Positions 17,794-26,879 of a stretch of 64,000 bases of DNA are shown here, one piece after another. Position numbers and translations under genes: made by a program. How positions within the stretch are numbered: the stretch's first letter is position 1; every line of letters begins with the position of its first letter. Below the pieces are notes generated by a model, which was not told where the DNA came from, did no database searches, and saw only the letters and a list, made by a program, of their open reading frames with translations. Source of the stretch: Bog-473 sp963704355 (GTDB lineage Bacteria > Actinomycetota > Acidimicrobiia > Acidimicrobiales > RAAP-2); assembly GCA_963704355.1 (NCBI GenBank), contig OY969891.1:3596001-3660000 (forward strand), given 5' to 3'.

Positions 17794-18459
17794 ATGTCCC
17801 GGCGCCACCTCATTCCCCTGACGCTGCTTGCCGTGCTCGTCGTGCTCACCGGCGTCTTCGCGGTGGTCGGAGCGTCCTCCGCCCCGAGCGCCGAGACGCT
17901 GACCGTGCAGAATGCGTCGACTCGGACCTTCGGATCCCCCACCGGTGCGGTGTCCTTCGTGGCCGACCTGACCGACACGTTGACCAGCGGCGCACACTCC
18001 AGCGGCACCTTGTCGCAACAGCGCATCGTTCAGTACGCCGCGCCGACCGAGCGAATCGCCGTGTACCAGGTGACGAGCTCCGGCACCAAGCCCCTCGCTG
18101 TGCTCCACCAGCCGTCCGTCTCCTGCGTGCTGAGCGCGTACGCCTCCTTCGTCGCCGGCCCGACCCCGTGGACGGCGACCGGCAGCGGCACCTACACGCG
18201 CACCGAGAGCCTGATGGACTATTCCGCCCGGGTACCGCACACCGGCGGCACCACGTGTCAGCCCCAACCGAGCGCCGTCCAGGGCCAGGTGACCGAGAAG
18301 GCGGTCGTCCGCTCGGACTATCTCATCGCCGTCCGCCTGACCGTCGTGGTCCCCCCGCAGAAGTTGAGCAACGGGCGTCCGGCCGCGCACGGGGTCGAGG
18401 GCGAGCAGCTCGTCATGATCCAGATCGGGAACACGGCCGTGCGGACCCTGGTGTCCTAA
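17794..18459 (+). CDS. secreted or membrane-anchored hypothetical protein
   Basis: A 221-aa protein with an N-terminal signal/TM segment (LIPLTLLAVLVVLTGVFAVV) followed by a Ser/Thr-rich extracytoplasmic domain with two Cys (SCVLSAY and TTCQPQP) that could pair. I do not recognise the family. It follows the CoA ligase by 72 bp on the same strand and converges on the acyl-CoA dehydrogenase at 18491. Composition matches its neighbours. A cell-envelope role is all that can be inferred. Confidence 0.7.
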   Translation: MSRRHLIPLTLLAVLVVLTGVFAVVGASSAPSAETLTVQNASTRTFGSPTGAVSFVADLTDTLTSGAHSSGTLSQQRIVQYAAPTERIAVYQVTSSGTKPLAVLHQPSVSCVLSAYASFVAGPTPWTATGSGTYTRTESLMDYSARVPHTGGTTCQPQPSAVQGQVTEKAVVRSDYLIAVRLTVVVPPQKLSNGRPAAHGVEGEQLVMIQIGNTAVRTLVS

Positions 18460-18490
18460 TGGGGGTCGAGCCGGCGCCGAGGCTGGCCCC

Positions 18491-19699
18491 TCAGGAGAGC
18501 GGCTGGCCCGAATCGAGGCGCTCCCGCAGCATGGTGGCGATGCGCTCGCGGTGGTACGAGGCGTCGCCGAAACTCACCTGATCGAGCTGGGCGCGTTTCA
18601 CGTAGAGGTGCATGTCGTGCTCCCACGTGAAACCGATGCCCCCGTGGACCTGGAGCCCCGCGCCCATCACCCGACGGGATGCGTCGGAGCACCAGGCTTT
18701 GGCCATGCTGGCCGACAGCGAGCGATCCCGGTCCCCGGCCGCCGCGCACCACGCCGCGTAGTAGACGGTCGAGCGCATCCCCTCCACGTCGACCAGCGCG
18801 TCGGCCAGCATGTGCTTGACCGCCTGGAACGAACCGATCGGCTTGCCGAACTGGACGCGGTCCTTGGCGTAGTCGACCGACATGGACAACACACGATCGG
18901 CCCCTCCGAGCATCTCCGCCGACGCCAACGTGGCGGCACGGTCGAGCAGCAGCGCGGCGGCGTCGGCTCCCCCGATGCGGACTGCGGGCGTGGCGTCGAA
19001 CGACAGCACACCGAGCTCGCGCGTGCGATCCATCGCCGACAGCGGGCTCGGGCGTCCGACGTTCTGCAGGTCGACGGCGAACACGTTCGCTCCGGCGAGG
19101 ACCACCGCCACATCGGCCGAGGGCGCGTAGAGCGTCGGCGGCGTCTCCCCGGTCAGGCGCGTCTCGCCATCCGAGGCCGGAGCCGTCGCCTCGATCCGGC
19201 CGTCCGTCGCCATGACGACACAGCCCACCGCGGTGCCCTCACCGAGGCCGACGCGCCACTCCTTGGTGCCCGCCATGCCGCGCGCCTCAGGGCCGCACAA
19301 CGCGCCGAGCGCGAGGACCGACGACAGGAACGGCGCCGCGACCAGTCGCCGTCCCAGCTCTTCGCACAGCACGGCGACCTCGACCATGCCCAGTCCCAGC
19401 CCGCCCTCGTCCTCGGGTAGCTCGATGCCCAGCCAGCCCTGGTCGGTCATCGCCGACCAGACCGAATTGTCGTAGCCGTGCGGTGCATCGGACGACGGCG
19501 TCGCGGACGGCAAAGCCTCGTTCGGTGCCGCCTCGGCGGGTGCCGCGGGAGCTGACGCGTCACCCGCACCCGGAAGCGTGCCGACAATGGCGCCCGTTCC
19601 CACGCGCGCCCGGAGTGCGTCATGTCCCGCCCGGCCGTCGAGCAACGTGACGGCCGCGTCGCGCAGGGCCTCCTGGTCGGCCGAGAGGTCGAAGTCCAC
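18491..19699 (-). CDS. acyl-CoA dehydrogenase
   Basis: A 402-aa FadE-like protein starting VDFDLSADQEALRDAAVTLL, with WSAMTDQGWLGIELPEDEGG, MVEVAVLCEELGRRLVAAPF and the C-terminal signature QVHGGIGFTWEHDMHLYVKR. This type (C-half His-Gly-Gly-Ile-Gly-Phe-Thr-Trp-Glu-His) is common in sterol and fatty-acid heterotetrameric FadE pairs, where it partners a 'short' FadE such as the divergent gene at 19770. The GTG at 19699 gives the family N-terminus MDFDL and leaves room for operator site 3; ATG 19720 and the frame from 19954 are alternatives. An Ala/Pro/Glu-rich insert occurs near residues 50-80. Confidence 0.88.
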   Translation of the reverse strand: MDFDLSADQEALRDAAVTLLDGRAGHDALRARVGTGAIVGTLPGAGDASAPAAPAEAAPNEALPSATPSSDAPHGYDNSVWSAMTDQGWLGIELPEDEGGLGLGMVEVAVLCEELGRRLVAAPFLSSVLALGALCGPEARGMAGTKEWRVGLGEGTAVGCVVMATDGRIEATAPASDGETRLTGETPPTLYAPSADVAVVLAGANVFAVDLQNVGRPSPLSAMDRTRELGVLSFDATPAVRIGGADAAALLLDRAATLASAEMLGGADRVLSMSVDYAKDRVQFGKPIGSFQAVKHMLADALVDVEGMRSTVYYAAWCAAAGDRDRSLSASMAKAWCSDASRRVMGAGLQVHGGIGFTWEHDMHLYVKRAQLDQVSFGDASYHRERIATMLRERLDSGQPLS

Positions 19700-19723
19700 G
19701 GCGGCGCAGTCTACGGTCATCCC

Positions 19724-19737
19724 TGACACAGGTGTCA
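19724..19737. promoter_or_regulatory. 14-bp palindromic operator, site 3 (TGACACAGGTGTCA)
   Basis: Perfect TGACAC/GTGTCA arms with a 2-bp spacer between divergent acyl-CoA dehydrogenase genes. For the plus gene, CATGCT (19757-19762) follows at 19 bp and the ATG 19770 follows 7 nt later. Confidence 0.75.
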
Positions 19738-19769
19738 CGTGTCGCAGGCCGTGTGCCATGCTGCGGCGG

Positions 19770-20948
19770 ATGGATCTCCGCACCACGCCCGAGCAGGAAC
19801 AGCTGCGCGAGGAGTTCCGGTCGTGGCTGATGGAACACCTCCCGTGGACGTACGGCGTCGGACTCCCGCCCCGCTTCGACGACCTCGCCCAGACGGTCGC
19901 GTTCGGTCGCCGCTGGCAGGCCGAACTGGCCGCCGCCCGCTGGGTGGGCGTCACCTGGCCCGAGGAATACGGCGGGCGCGGCCTCGGAGCGCTGGAGAAC
20001 TACGTGGTGATCGAGGAGCTGGCGCGGGCCCGGGCACCCGAGCTGGTGGGACGCATCGGCATCAACCTCGTGGGGCCGACGCTCCTCACGCACGGGACGG
20101 CGGCCCAGCGCGAGCGGTTCCTGCCCCGGATCCTCTCGGCCGAGGAGATGTGGTGCCAGCTGTTCAGCGAACCTGACGCGGGGAGCGACCTGGCCTCGCT
20201 CACGACCCGCGCCAGGCCCGTCGACGGCGGCTACCGCGTCAGCGGCAGGAAGGTGTGGACGTCCTACGCGCAGTTCGCAGACTGGGGGCTCTGCCTGACC
20301 CGCAGCGATCCCGACGCGCCCAAGCGCCAGCAGGGGATCACGGCCCTGATCGTCGACATGCACGCCGATGGGGTGGCCGTCCACCCTCTCGTCCAGTCCA
20401 CCGGCGAGGCCGAATTCAACGAGGTCGAGCTGGACGACGTCTTCGTTCCCGACGAGCGCCGCGTGGGCAACGAGGGCGAGGGCTGGACCGTTGCCGGGTC
20501 CACCCTGGCCCACGAACGCGGCATCAACCCGAGGCAGCTCGTCATCCACTCCCAGCTCATCGAGGAGCTCCTGCGTCTGGCGAGGACCAACCGCAGCTTC
20601 GACGACTGGCGCCTGCGCCAGCAGCTGGCCCAGGCCGCGATCGAGGTGCGGCTCTTCCAGCTCCACAACTGGCGCTCGCTCACACGGTTGTCGAAGGGCG
20701 AGGCGCCAGGCCCCGAGGGCAGCGCCCTGAAGCTCTACTGGAGCGAGATGTCCAAGCGGCTCCACCGCACTGCGCTCGACGTCTTGGGTGATGCCTCGCC
20801 GCTCTGGGAGGGTGCGCCGGGCAACCCGGACGACGGCGCCTGGCAGCGCTCGTGGCTCTATTACCAGGCCTCCTCCATCTTCGCCGGGACGAACGAGATC
20901 CAGCGCACCCTCGTCGGCGAGCGCGTCCTGGGGCTCCCCCGAGGCTGA
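19770..20948 (+). CDS. acyl-CoA dehydrogenase
   Basis: A 392-aa FadE-like flavoprotein: MDLRTTPEQEQLREEFRSWL start, WCQLFSEPDAGSDLASLTTR, YRVSGRKVWTSYAQFADWGL and C-terminal SSIFAGTNEIQRTLVGERVL with the typical GTxEIQR signature. It heads a plus-strand operon with the hydratase (47-bp gap) and CoA transferase. It is divergent from the 402-aa dehydrogenase across operator site 3, an arrangement typical of alpha2beta2 acyl-CoA dehydrogenase pairs. The very long upstream frame from 19578 is not used. Acyl substrate unknown. Confidence 0.92.
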   Translation: MDLRTTPEQEQLREEFRSWLMEHLPWTYGVGLPPRFDDLAQTVAFGRRWQAELAAARWVGVTWPEEYGGRGLGALENYVVIEELARARAPELVGRIGINLVGPTLLTHGTAAQRERFLPRILSAEEMWCQLFSEPDAGSDLASLTTRARPVDGGYRVSGRKVWTSYAQFADWGLCLTRSDPDAPKRQQGITALIVDMHADGVAVHPLVQSTGEAEFNEVELDDVFVPDERRVGNEGEGWTVAGSTLAHERGINPRQLVIHSQLIEELLRLARTNRSFDDWRLRQQLAQAAIEVRLFQLHNWRSLTRLSKGEAPGPEGSALKLYWSEMSKRLHRTALDVLGDASPLWEGAPGNPDDGAWQRSWLYYQASSIFAGTNEIQRTLVGERVLGLPRG

Positions 20949-20995
20949 GCGGTCGAGCGCGGTCACGTCGACGGGTCAGGATGGCGGGAGGAAAG

Positions 20996-21856
20996 ATGGG
21001 TGAGATGGCAGACAACTTCGAGACGATCCGTTATCAGATCGACGGTGCCGTGGCGACGATCACGATGAACCGCCCTGACGCCGCCAACGCGCAGAACTCA
21101 ACCCTCATCGACGAGATCGACGCCGCGTTCGACCTGGCCGACGAGGACGACGACGTGCGCGTGGTCGTCCTCGCCGGAGCCGGCAAGCACTTCTCGTCCG
21201 GGCACGACCTCAAGGCTCTGGTGAGCGACGAGGAGGCCGACCCCTGGGTCGCGCAACGCGAGACACCCGAAGGCAAATTCCGCCACGAGAAGACCATGTA
21301 CTTCGACCGGTGCATGCGCATCCACGACTTCCGCAAGCCGACCATCGCCGCCGTCCAGGGCAGCTGTGTCGCCGCCGGCCTCATGCTCGCCGCCATGTGC
21401 GATCTGATCGTGGCGGCCGACGACGCCGTGTTCTCGAACCCGGTGCTGCGTCTGACCGGGGCCGGCGTGGAACTGCTCGTCGAACCGTGGGAGCTCGGGA
21501 TCCGCAAGGCCAAGGAGTTCTTGCTCACCGGCGACACGATCGACGCGCAGGAGGCGTGGCGCCTGGGCCTGGTCAACCGGGTCGTCCCCCGGGCGGAGCT
21601 CGAGGCGCGCACCCGCGAGTTGGCCGAGCGGGTCGCGCTCGTCCCTCCGGTCACCGCGCAGACGGTGAAAGACACCATCAACCAGACCGGGACCTTGATG
21701 GGCAAGCGCGACGCCCTCAAGTACCACTTCATGGCCCATCACTGGGTCCACAACACGGCCACCGCGCTCGACGCGCTCGCCGCTCGCAAGGCCAAGGGCT
21801 CCATGAAGGAGATCATCGCCGAGCGCGACGGGGGCCAACGCCAGTCGGGCGCATGA
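20996..21856 (+). CDS. enoyl-CoA hydratase/isomerase family protein
   Basis: A 286-aa crotonase. YQIDGAVATITMNRPDAANA lies at the start, then VVLAGAGKHFSSGHDLKALV (oxyanion hole) and KPTIAAVQGSCVAAGLMLAA (second oxyanion hole). GGGAGGAAAG (about 20985-20995) is a strong ribosome-binding site for ATG 20996; ATG 21005 is also possible. Predicted to hydrate or isomerise the enoyl-CoA made by the upstream acyl-CoA dehydrogenase. It ends with an ATGA overlap into the CoA transferase. Typical acidic catalytic residues cannot be assigned with certainty from sequence. Confidence 0.9.
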   Translation: MGEMADNFETIRYQIDGAVATITMNRPDAANAQNSTLIDEIDAAFDLADEDDDVRVVVLAGAGKHFSSGHDLKALVSDEEADPWVAQRETPEGKFRHEKTMYFDRCMRIHDFRKPTIAAVQGSCVAAGLMLAAMCDLIVAADDAVFSNPVLRLTGAGVELLVEPWELGIRKAKEFLLTGDTIDAQEAWRLGLVNRVVPRAELEARTRELAERVALVPPVTAQTVKDTINQTGTLMGKRDALKYHFMAHHWVHNTATALDALAARKAKGSMKEIIAERDGGQRQSGA

Positions 21857-23076
21857 ACGACCCGGGAAGCCCGGGACGGGGGCCTCTCGGCGGCATACGG
21901 GTGATCGACGTCGGCACCCGCATCTCGGCACCGTTCTGTGCCGGGCTCCTCGGAGAGCTCGGGGCGGATGTGATCAAGGTCGAACTGCCGGGCCAGGGCG
22001 ACTTCATGCGCACCATGGGCCCGTTCGTCCCGGTCGAAGACGGTCCGGACTACTCACTCTCGTGGGCGGTCGAGGGCCGCGGCCGGCGCGGGGTGACGTG
22101 CGACCTGCGGCAACCGGAGGGAAAGGAGCTGTTCAAGCGCCTGGTGGCGACGGCAGACGTCCTGTGCGAGAACTTCCGCCCCGGCACAATGGAGCGCTGG
22201 GGCCTCGGGCCCGACGACCTGTCGCCTGATCTCGTCTACGTGCGCATCAGCGTGTTCGGACAAACCGGCCCCTACGCGCCGCGGCCCGGGCTCGACCGCC
22301 TCGGCATCGCCTACGGCGGGCTCCTCCACCTCACCGGCGAGGCCGACCGGCCGCCGGTGCGACCCGGCGTGACGGTGTCCGACTACCTGACCGGTGCCTT
22401 CGCGGCCTTCGCCGCGGTGGCGGCGCTTTACGGGCGCGACGGCAAGGGCGACGGCCTGGGGGAGGTGATCGACGCACCCCTGTACGGGTCGGTGCTGCGC
22501 ATCCTCGAGTGGACGCTCGCCGGCTACGACCGCTTGGGCATAGTCCGCCAACGCGAAGGGAACCGGCTCTCGCACTCCGCCCCGCTGGACAACTACCCGA
22601 CCGGGGACGGCCTCTTCGTGTGCATCGTGGCCGGCTCTGACGCCAACTTCGCCCGCCTGTGTGCCGCCATGGGCCGGCCGGACCTGATCCGCGACCCGCG
22701 CTTCGCCACGCTGGCCGACCGCGCCGCCCACGGCGACGAGATCAACGGCATGGTGGCCGCGTGGACGTCGGGACTTACCGCCGACGAGATCACGGCGCGC
22801 TGCGTGGAGCACGACGTGCCGGTCGGGACCGCGTACACCGCGGCCGACATCTTCGCCGACCCGCACATGCAGGCCCGGGGCGACCTCGTCACGGTCGACG
22901 ACCCCGTGATCGGGGCGGTGCGCCAGCAGGCACCGTTCCCCCGCCTGACGCGCCAGCCGACGCCGGTTCCCTCCGGCGCGCCACGAATCGGTGAGCACAA
23001 CCATGAGGTGTGGTGCGACCTGCTCGGCCTCAGCGACGCCGAGCTCGAGGACCTCACGACACGCGGCGTCCTCTGA
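21853..23076 (+). CDS. CaiB/BaiF family CoA transferase
   Basis: A 407-aa class III CoA transferase. GGIRVIDVGTRISAPFCAGL, LGELGADVIKVELPGQGDF, RGVTCDLRQPEGKELF and VRISVFGQTGPYAPRPGLD are family hallmarks. EVIDAPLYGSVL holds the likely catalytic Asp region, and GTAYTAADIFADPHMQARGD is near the end. It transfers CoA between an acid and an acyl-CoA, so it may prime or recycle CoA in this operon. It is translationally coupled to the hydratase (ATGA 21853-21856). Donor and acceptor unknown. Confidence 0.92.
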   Translation: MNDPGSPGRGPLGGIRVIDVGTRISAPFCAGLLGELGADVIKVELPGQGDFMRTMGPFVPVEDGPDYSLSWAVEGRGRRGVTCDLRQPEGKELFKRLVATADVLCENFRPGTMERWGLGPDDLSPDLVYVRISVFGQTGPYAPRPGLDRLGIAYGGLLHLTGEADRPPVRPGVTVSDYLTGAFAAFAAVAALYGRDGKGDGLGEVIDAPLYGSVLRILEWTLAGYDRLGIVRQREGNRLSHSAPLDNYPTGDGLFVCIVAGSDANFARLCAAMGRPDLIRDPRFATLADRAAHGDEINGMVAAWTSGLTADEITARCVEHDVPVGTAYTAADIFADPHMQARGDLVTVDDPVIGAVRQQAPFPRLTRQPTPVPSGAPRIGEHNHEVWCDLLGLSDAELEDLTTRGVL

Positions 23077-23116
23077 ACCGAGCCCCCCGCTCGACGAGAG
23101 CCAGCTATTGCTACGA

Positions 23117-24589
23117 CTAGCTGTTCAGCCGCCCGAGGTACGAGGCCCCGCCGAAGGTGAAGATCCCGCCGTCGGCCCCAGCCAGCCAGTAGCCGTTGGT
23201 GACGTTGTCCGCCGCCATGCCCACGACGGGGGCGACCAGGCTCAGGGCGCCGGTCGAGCCGTCGAAGGGCGCGTTGCCGTAGGTGAAGATCCCGCCGTCG
23301 GAGGCGACGAAGCGGTAGCCCTGCCCGTTGGGCGAGGCCTCCATGCCCACGATCGGCTTGTTGAGGTGGATGGCCCCGGTGCTGCCCATGAACGGGGCGC
23401 CGAAACTGAAGACACCGCCGTCGGAGGCGACCTCCCAGTAGCCGTCGGTCGCAGGGTCCTGGGCGATGCCGACGATGGGATCGTTGAGCGGCTGGCCACC
23501 CATCGAACCGTGGAACGGCGCGTCACCAAAGCTGAAGATGCCGCCGTCGGAGGCCACCATCCAGTAGCCCTTGCCGTCGGGCGTCGAGGTGATGCCGACG
23601 ATGGGCTTGTTCAAGTGCAGGGCGCCCGTCGACCCGTAAAAGGCCGCGTCGCCGAAGCTGAAGATGCCGCCGTCAGAGGCCACCAGCCAATAGCCACCCC
23701 CGTCCGGCGTCGCCGCGATGCCGACGATCGGTGCGTTGAGGGGGCCCGAGAGCGACCCGAGGCTCGCGGCCGACCCGAAGGCGGCCACCGTGCCGTCCGC
23801 CTCGGCCTCCCAATAACCGGTGCCGTTGGGTAGCGGAGCGATGCCGATGGTGGACGAACTCGACTGGATCGTCTGCACGGCCTGGGTGTAGGTGGTCGTG
23901 GTGTCGGTCGGTGGCGAGCACGAACTCACGATGATCGCGGCGACGGAGCCATTGTCGACGGGCGAGTAGGCCGCTCCCATGGAAAGGATGCCAGGCTGGG
24001 TTCCGCAGCTCGGGAATGAATGCAAGATGATGTCGCGGTGCCCCCAGCACTCCGACAATGTGAGCAGGGTGCACGCTGCGTTGGACGTGTCGGCCCCGTC
24101 GTACCCGTCGCTGTACATCCAGTAGTAGTCGGACTCGAGCGCCGAGGACAGGCCGCCGGCCCAGACCGAACCGCCAAAGGTGACGCCTCCGCCCCCGGTG
24201 ACCGTTCCGGGGAAGGACGGATCGGTGCCGCCGTTGGCACCGGCCTGCGCATAGGAGTCGAGCTGGGAGGTCAGGTTGGTGATGGGCGGCAACCCACGAT
24301 CGACTCGCTCGGCGTTGAAGACGGTGAAGACTTGCTCGTCGAAGGGCATCGACGCGAGTTGCGCCTCGCTGAACTGCAATGGGCCGAGCCCTTCGAGCGC
24401 ACGCGCCGAGTTGATGGATGTCATCCAGTCGGAGCTGCTGGGTGCGATGTTGGCCGGTGGGTTGTTGGGCGGCAGAATGCCGGCGGCGCCGGCCGGAGAG
24501 CTCGTGAGTCCCACTGCCAAGCAACTCATGATCATGACGCCAATCGGCAGCAACAACGCTGCGACGCTGTGACGAACACGGCGAGGCAC
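23117..24589 (-). CDS. secreted CAP/SCP-domain protein with C-terminal propeller-like repeats
   Basis: A 490-aa exported protein. The signal segment SVAALLLPIGVMIMSCLAVG is followed by a CAP-like domain (VFTVFNAERVDRGLPPI, then SECWGHRDIILHS). After it come about six copies of a roughly 44-aa repeat with consensus GYWxVASDGGIFSFGDAxFxGS, each followed by a PIVGI strand, which should fold as a beta-propeller. GTG 24589 has AGAGGGGGA upstream and gives a compact positively charged n-region; the frame is open to 24670. The repeats are also present at the end of the protein at 41.5 kb, suggesting a lineage-specific surface module. Ligand unknown. Confidence 0.78.
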   Translation of the reverse strand: MPRRVRHSVAALLLPIGVMIMSCLAVGLTSSPAGAAGILPPNNPPANIAPSSSDWMTSINSARALEGLGPLQFSEAQLASMPFDEQVFTVFNAERVDRGLPPITNLTSQLDSYAQAGANGGTDPSFPGTVTGGGGVTFGGSVWAGGLSSALESDYYWMYSDGYDGADTSNAACTLLTLSECWGHRDIILHSFPSCGTQPGILSMGAAYSPVDNGSVAAIIVSSCSPPTDTTTTYTQAVQTIQSSSSTIGIAPLPNGTGYWEAEADGTVAAFGSAASLGSLSGPLNAPIVGIAATPDGGGYWLVASDGGIFSFGDAAFYGSTGALHLNKPIVGITSTPDGKGYWMVASDGGIFSFGDAPFHGSMGGQPLNDPIVGIAQDPATDGYWEVASDGGVFSFGAPFMGSTGAIHLNKPIVGMEASPNGQGYRFVASDGGIFTYGNAPFDGSTGALSLVAPVVGMAADNVTNGYWLAGADGGIFTFGGASYLGRLNS

Positions 24590-25094
24590 GATGACTTCCC
24601 CCTCTGGACACTGCTTGGATGTCCGAGACCCTCGACGAGGAACTTCAGGACACCCCCTGCGAGGCGTCATTATGAGAAGGGGGGCTCACAATGTGAATGG
24701 GCCCTTTTGACTAAAAGGAGACCTCACAATCTTGCGTTTGAGCTGGGGAAACTATTCGGCAAATCAATTGTGCTTGCGTTGTCATACGGTGTTGTTCGTG
24801 CGTTGACGAGGATCGAATCCTGCACCTGATCTGCAACCACCAGATCCATGTCGATACGTGGCCTCACCGTGGCGAACACGCGGTCCGAATGCCCGCGACA
24901 CGGTGTCGTCGCGGCCGCTCCTCGGGTCGACGAGCCTTACGAGCGCGCGGCGCTCGACTTTCTCACCAAGGTCGGTGGCAGTGAGGTTCCCATGACGACG
25001 TCCTTGGCGGGCGTGTCGCGCCCAGCTCGAGCGGGACGCTACGGGAACGACCAGCCCTGCCGCGCCGGACCCTTCGGGTCGCAGCGCGTGAACG
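24590..25094. other. 505-bp non-coding gap with two small hairpins
   Basis: The gap lies upstream of the CAP-propeller gene and downstream of the acyl-CoA dehydrogenase. It is less GC-rich than its surroundings around 24671-24790. It contains TCACA-A-TGTGA (24686-24696), the hairpin CCTTTT-GACT-AAAAGG (24703-24718), and a CGACAC-G-GTGTCG dyad (24896-24908). A frame at 24848-25114 has no recognisable domain and looks spurious. It may hold the propeller gene's promoter. Confidence 0.55.
24703..24718. promoter_or_regulatory. perfect short hairpin CCTTTT-GACT-AAAAGG
   Basis: Six-bp arms with a tetranucleotide loop, inside the gap about 115 bp upstream of the CAP-propeller start. It could be a regulator site or an RNA hairpin; function inferred only. 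Confidence 0.35.
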
Positions 25095-26355
25095 TCACCC
25101 CCGGGGCAGACTGAGCAGCCGCTCGGCGATGATGTTCCGCTGGATCTCCGAGGTGCCGCCGGCGATCGTTCCGGAGAACGAGCGCAGGTACTGCGTGGCC
25201 CAGGCGCCGTCGTGGGCCGAACCGGCGGCACTCGACTCGACCAGGTCGGGCTCGAAGTGGGCCAGGTCCCACTCGGTGAAGCGATTGGGCCCGGCGCCGT
25301 CGAGGTCGACTCCCTCCAAGCCGAGGGACTCCTGCGCCAGCATGCAGGCGCGCTGTTCGGTCTCGCTCGTGAAGAGCTTGAGGATGAGGTGCTCGGGCGA
25401 CATCTCGCCGCGGACCGACTTGGCGAAGCCGCGATAGCCGAGACAGCGCATGGCGGTGACGTCCGTGGCGAGGCGGCCGATGGCCTCTGCAAGCCGGGGG
25501 TCGTCGCCGAGTGTGCCCCCGCGCCCGTCGGAACGCTGCGCAACGCGCAGGAGCCCCTTCAGCGTGTGTTCCACCTTCGACACGTTCATGATCCACAGCA
25601 TCCCGCGCTCGTGAGCCAGCGATCCCTGGCTCACCCTCCAGCCGTTGTCGAGCTCGCCGACGAGGTTCTCCTCGGGTACCTCCACGTCGGTGAAGAACAC
25701 CTCGTTGAAGTCGGCATGGTGCTGGTCCGTCAGCTCCGGAAGCGGCCGGCACGTGATGCCGGGCGTCCGCATGTCGATGATCAGCGCGCTCGATGCCCCG
25801 GTGCTTTGGCGCATCCGCGTCAGTGCGCACGAAGCACATGCAATAGTCCGCCTCGTGGGCTCCCGAGGTCCACACCTTCTGCCCGTTGACGACGAAGTGG
25901 CCGTCCCGCTTCTCGGCCTTCGTGGTCAGGGACGCCAGGTCGCTTCCCGCATTGGGCTCGCTCATGCCGAGGCACCAGGTGATCTCACCCTTGAGGGTGG
26001 GAAGGACGTAGCGCTCCGTCTGTTCCTCGTTGCCGAACTCGACGATGGAGGCGGCGCAGATGGAGATGCCCTGCGGGTTGAGGGAGCGGGGCACCAAGCG
26101 CTCGGTGATCACCTCGAAATACACCATTTGTTCTTCGGGCGTCGCGTTGCGGCCGCCGAGCTCGGGCGGCCACCCGGGCACGAGGTACCCGGCGTCGTAC
26201 AGCTCGCGCTGGAACGTGCGCGCCCAATCGGGCAGGTGGGCGGACGAATGACGAAAGTCCCCTCCGATGTCCTCGGCCGTGGGCTGGTGCTCGTCGAGCC
26301 AGGCCTCGAACTCGCGGCGGAATTCGATGAGCGAGTCGTCGACGTCGAGGCGCAT
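25095..26355 (-). CDS. acyl-CoA dehydrogenase, reading frame broken
   Basis: The first frame (26355 down to about 25795) starts MRLDVDDSLIEFRREFEAWL and contains ITWCLGMSEPNAGSDLASLT and FVVNGQKVWTSGAHEADYCM. The remainder is in another frame ending at 25095 with GISALIIDM-like SALIIDMRTPGITCRPLPEL, EVFFTDVEVPEENLVG and the C-terminal SGTIAGGTSEIQRNIIAERL. Dropping one base near 25792 joins KHRGI to SALIIDM, the normal family sequence, for a protein of about 420 aa. So either one base was added in the sequence or the gene recently broke. It is last in the P450/ferredoxin cluster and has operator site 4 just upstream. Confidence 0.8.
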
Positions 26356-26364
26356 GGCCAACTA

Positions 26365-26378
26365 TGACACGGGCGTCA
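26365..26378. promoter_or_regulatory. 14-bp palindromic operator, site 4 (TGACACGGGCGTCA)
   Basis: Lies 9 bp upstream of the acyl-CoA dehydrogenase ATG (26355). The TGA of the upstream CMD-like gene (26376-26378) is part of it. It implies an internal promoter or regulator point inside the cluster. Confidence 0.65.
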
Positions 26379-26849
26379 GGAGTGCAGCGAGTCGTCCACG
26401 TCGTCGTCGTCGACCTCGTCGTCGTCGACCTCGTCGTCGTCGACCTCGTCGTCGTCTTCTTCGTCCTCGTGCAAGTCCGCCGCGCCCTGCTTGTAGCCGC
26501 GCCGGGCGGCGGGCAGAGCCTGAATCGCGAGCACGAGGCCGAAGGAGGGCTCGGTGAGGAGGATGGAACCGCCGATCTCGTCCCACGAGGCACCCACCTC
26601 CGCGGCGAGGCGGGCGTGAAGCTGGACGCCGCCGGGTTGCCCGGCGATCACGAGGCAGACCATGCGAATGAGCTCGTGCGTCTTGCGGTCGGGCGCGCGC
26701 AACGAATCGATGGACGCCATCCAGGTGTTCTGCGCCTGGAGCACGCTCGGCGCCCACCGGTGGAGGAACGTCTCCCAGGGGAAGGACGATATGGCCTCTT
26801 CGACGTCGTCGTAGTCGAGCGACGCGTCGACGTCGTCTTCTTCGGTCAT
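26376..26849 (-). CDS. carboxymuconolactone decarboxylase/AhpD-like protein with acidic repeat tail
   Basis: A 157-aa protein. The core has HELIRMVCLVIAGQPGGVQLHAR and AAEVGASWDEIGGSILL, helical features of the CMD/AhpD-like fold, although the usual Cys-x2-Cys redox pair is not visible, so peroxidatic chemistry is doubtful. The C-terminus is a run of DDDEV repeats encoded by a 15-bp tandem repeat (26396-26458). It lies between the double acyl-CoA dehydrogenase (31-bp gap) and the last acyl-CoA dehydrogenase. It ends inside operator site 4. The role in the pathway is unknown. Confidence 0.7.
   Translation of the reverse strand: MTEEDDVDASLDYDDVEEAISSFPWETFLHRWAPSVLQAQNTWMASIDSLRAPDRKTHELIRMVCLVIAGQPGGVQLHARLAAEVGASWDEIGGSILLTEPSFGLVLAIQALPAARRGYKQGAADLHEDEEDDDEVDDDEVDDDEVDDDDVDDSLHS
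26396..26458. repeat. 15-bp tandem repeat encoding DDDEV units
   Basis: About four GTCGTCGTCGACCTC-type units (plus strand) form the acidic C-terminal tail of the CMD-like protein. The period is a multiple of three, so copy changes stay in frame. Confidence 0.9.
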
Positions 26850-26879
26850 CGCGTCGTCATCGTACCGGTGCGCGTCGGC

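Noticed and set aside
24805..24825. GGATCGAATCCT as a tRNA T-arm
   Set aside because: Loop is only 3 nt between 5-bp arms, and no acceptor or anticodon stem is found around it.
24896..24908. CGACAC-G-GTGTCG as an eighth regulon operator
   Set aside because: Spacer is 1 bp, not 2, the outer T/A pair is absent, and no catabolic start follows it.
24848..25114. 88-aa plus-strand open frame
   Set aside because: No domain, poor composition, overlaps the acyl-CoA dehydrogenase end; likely chance.
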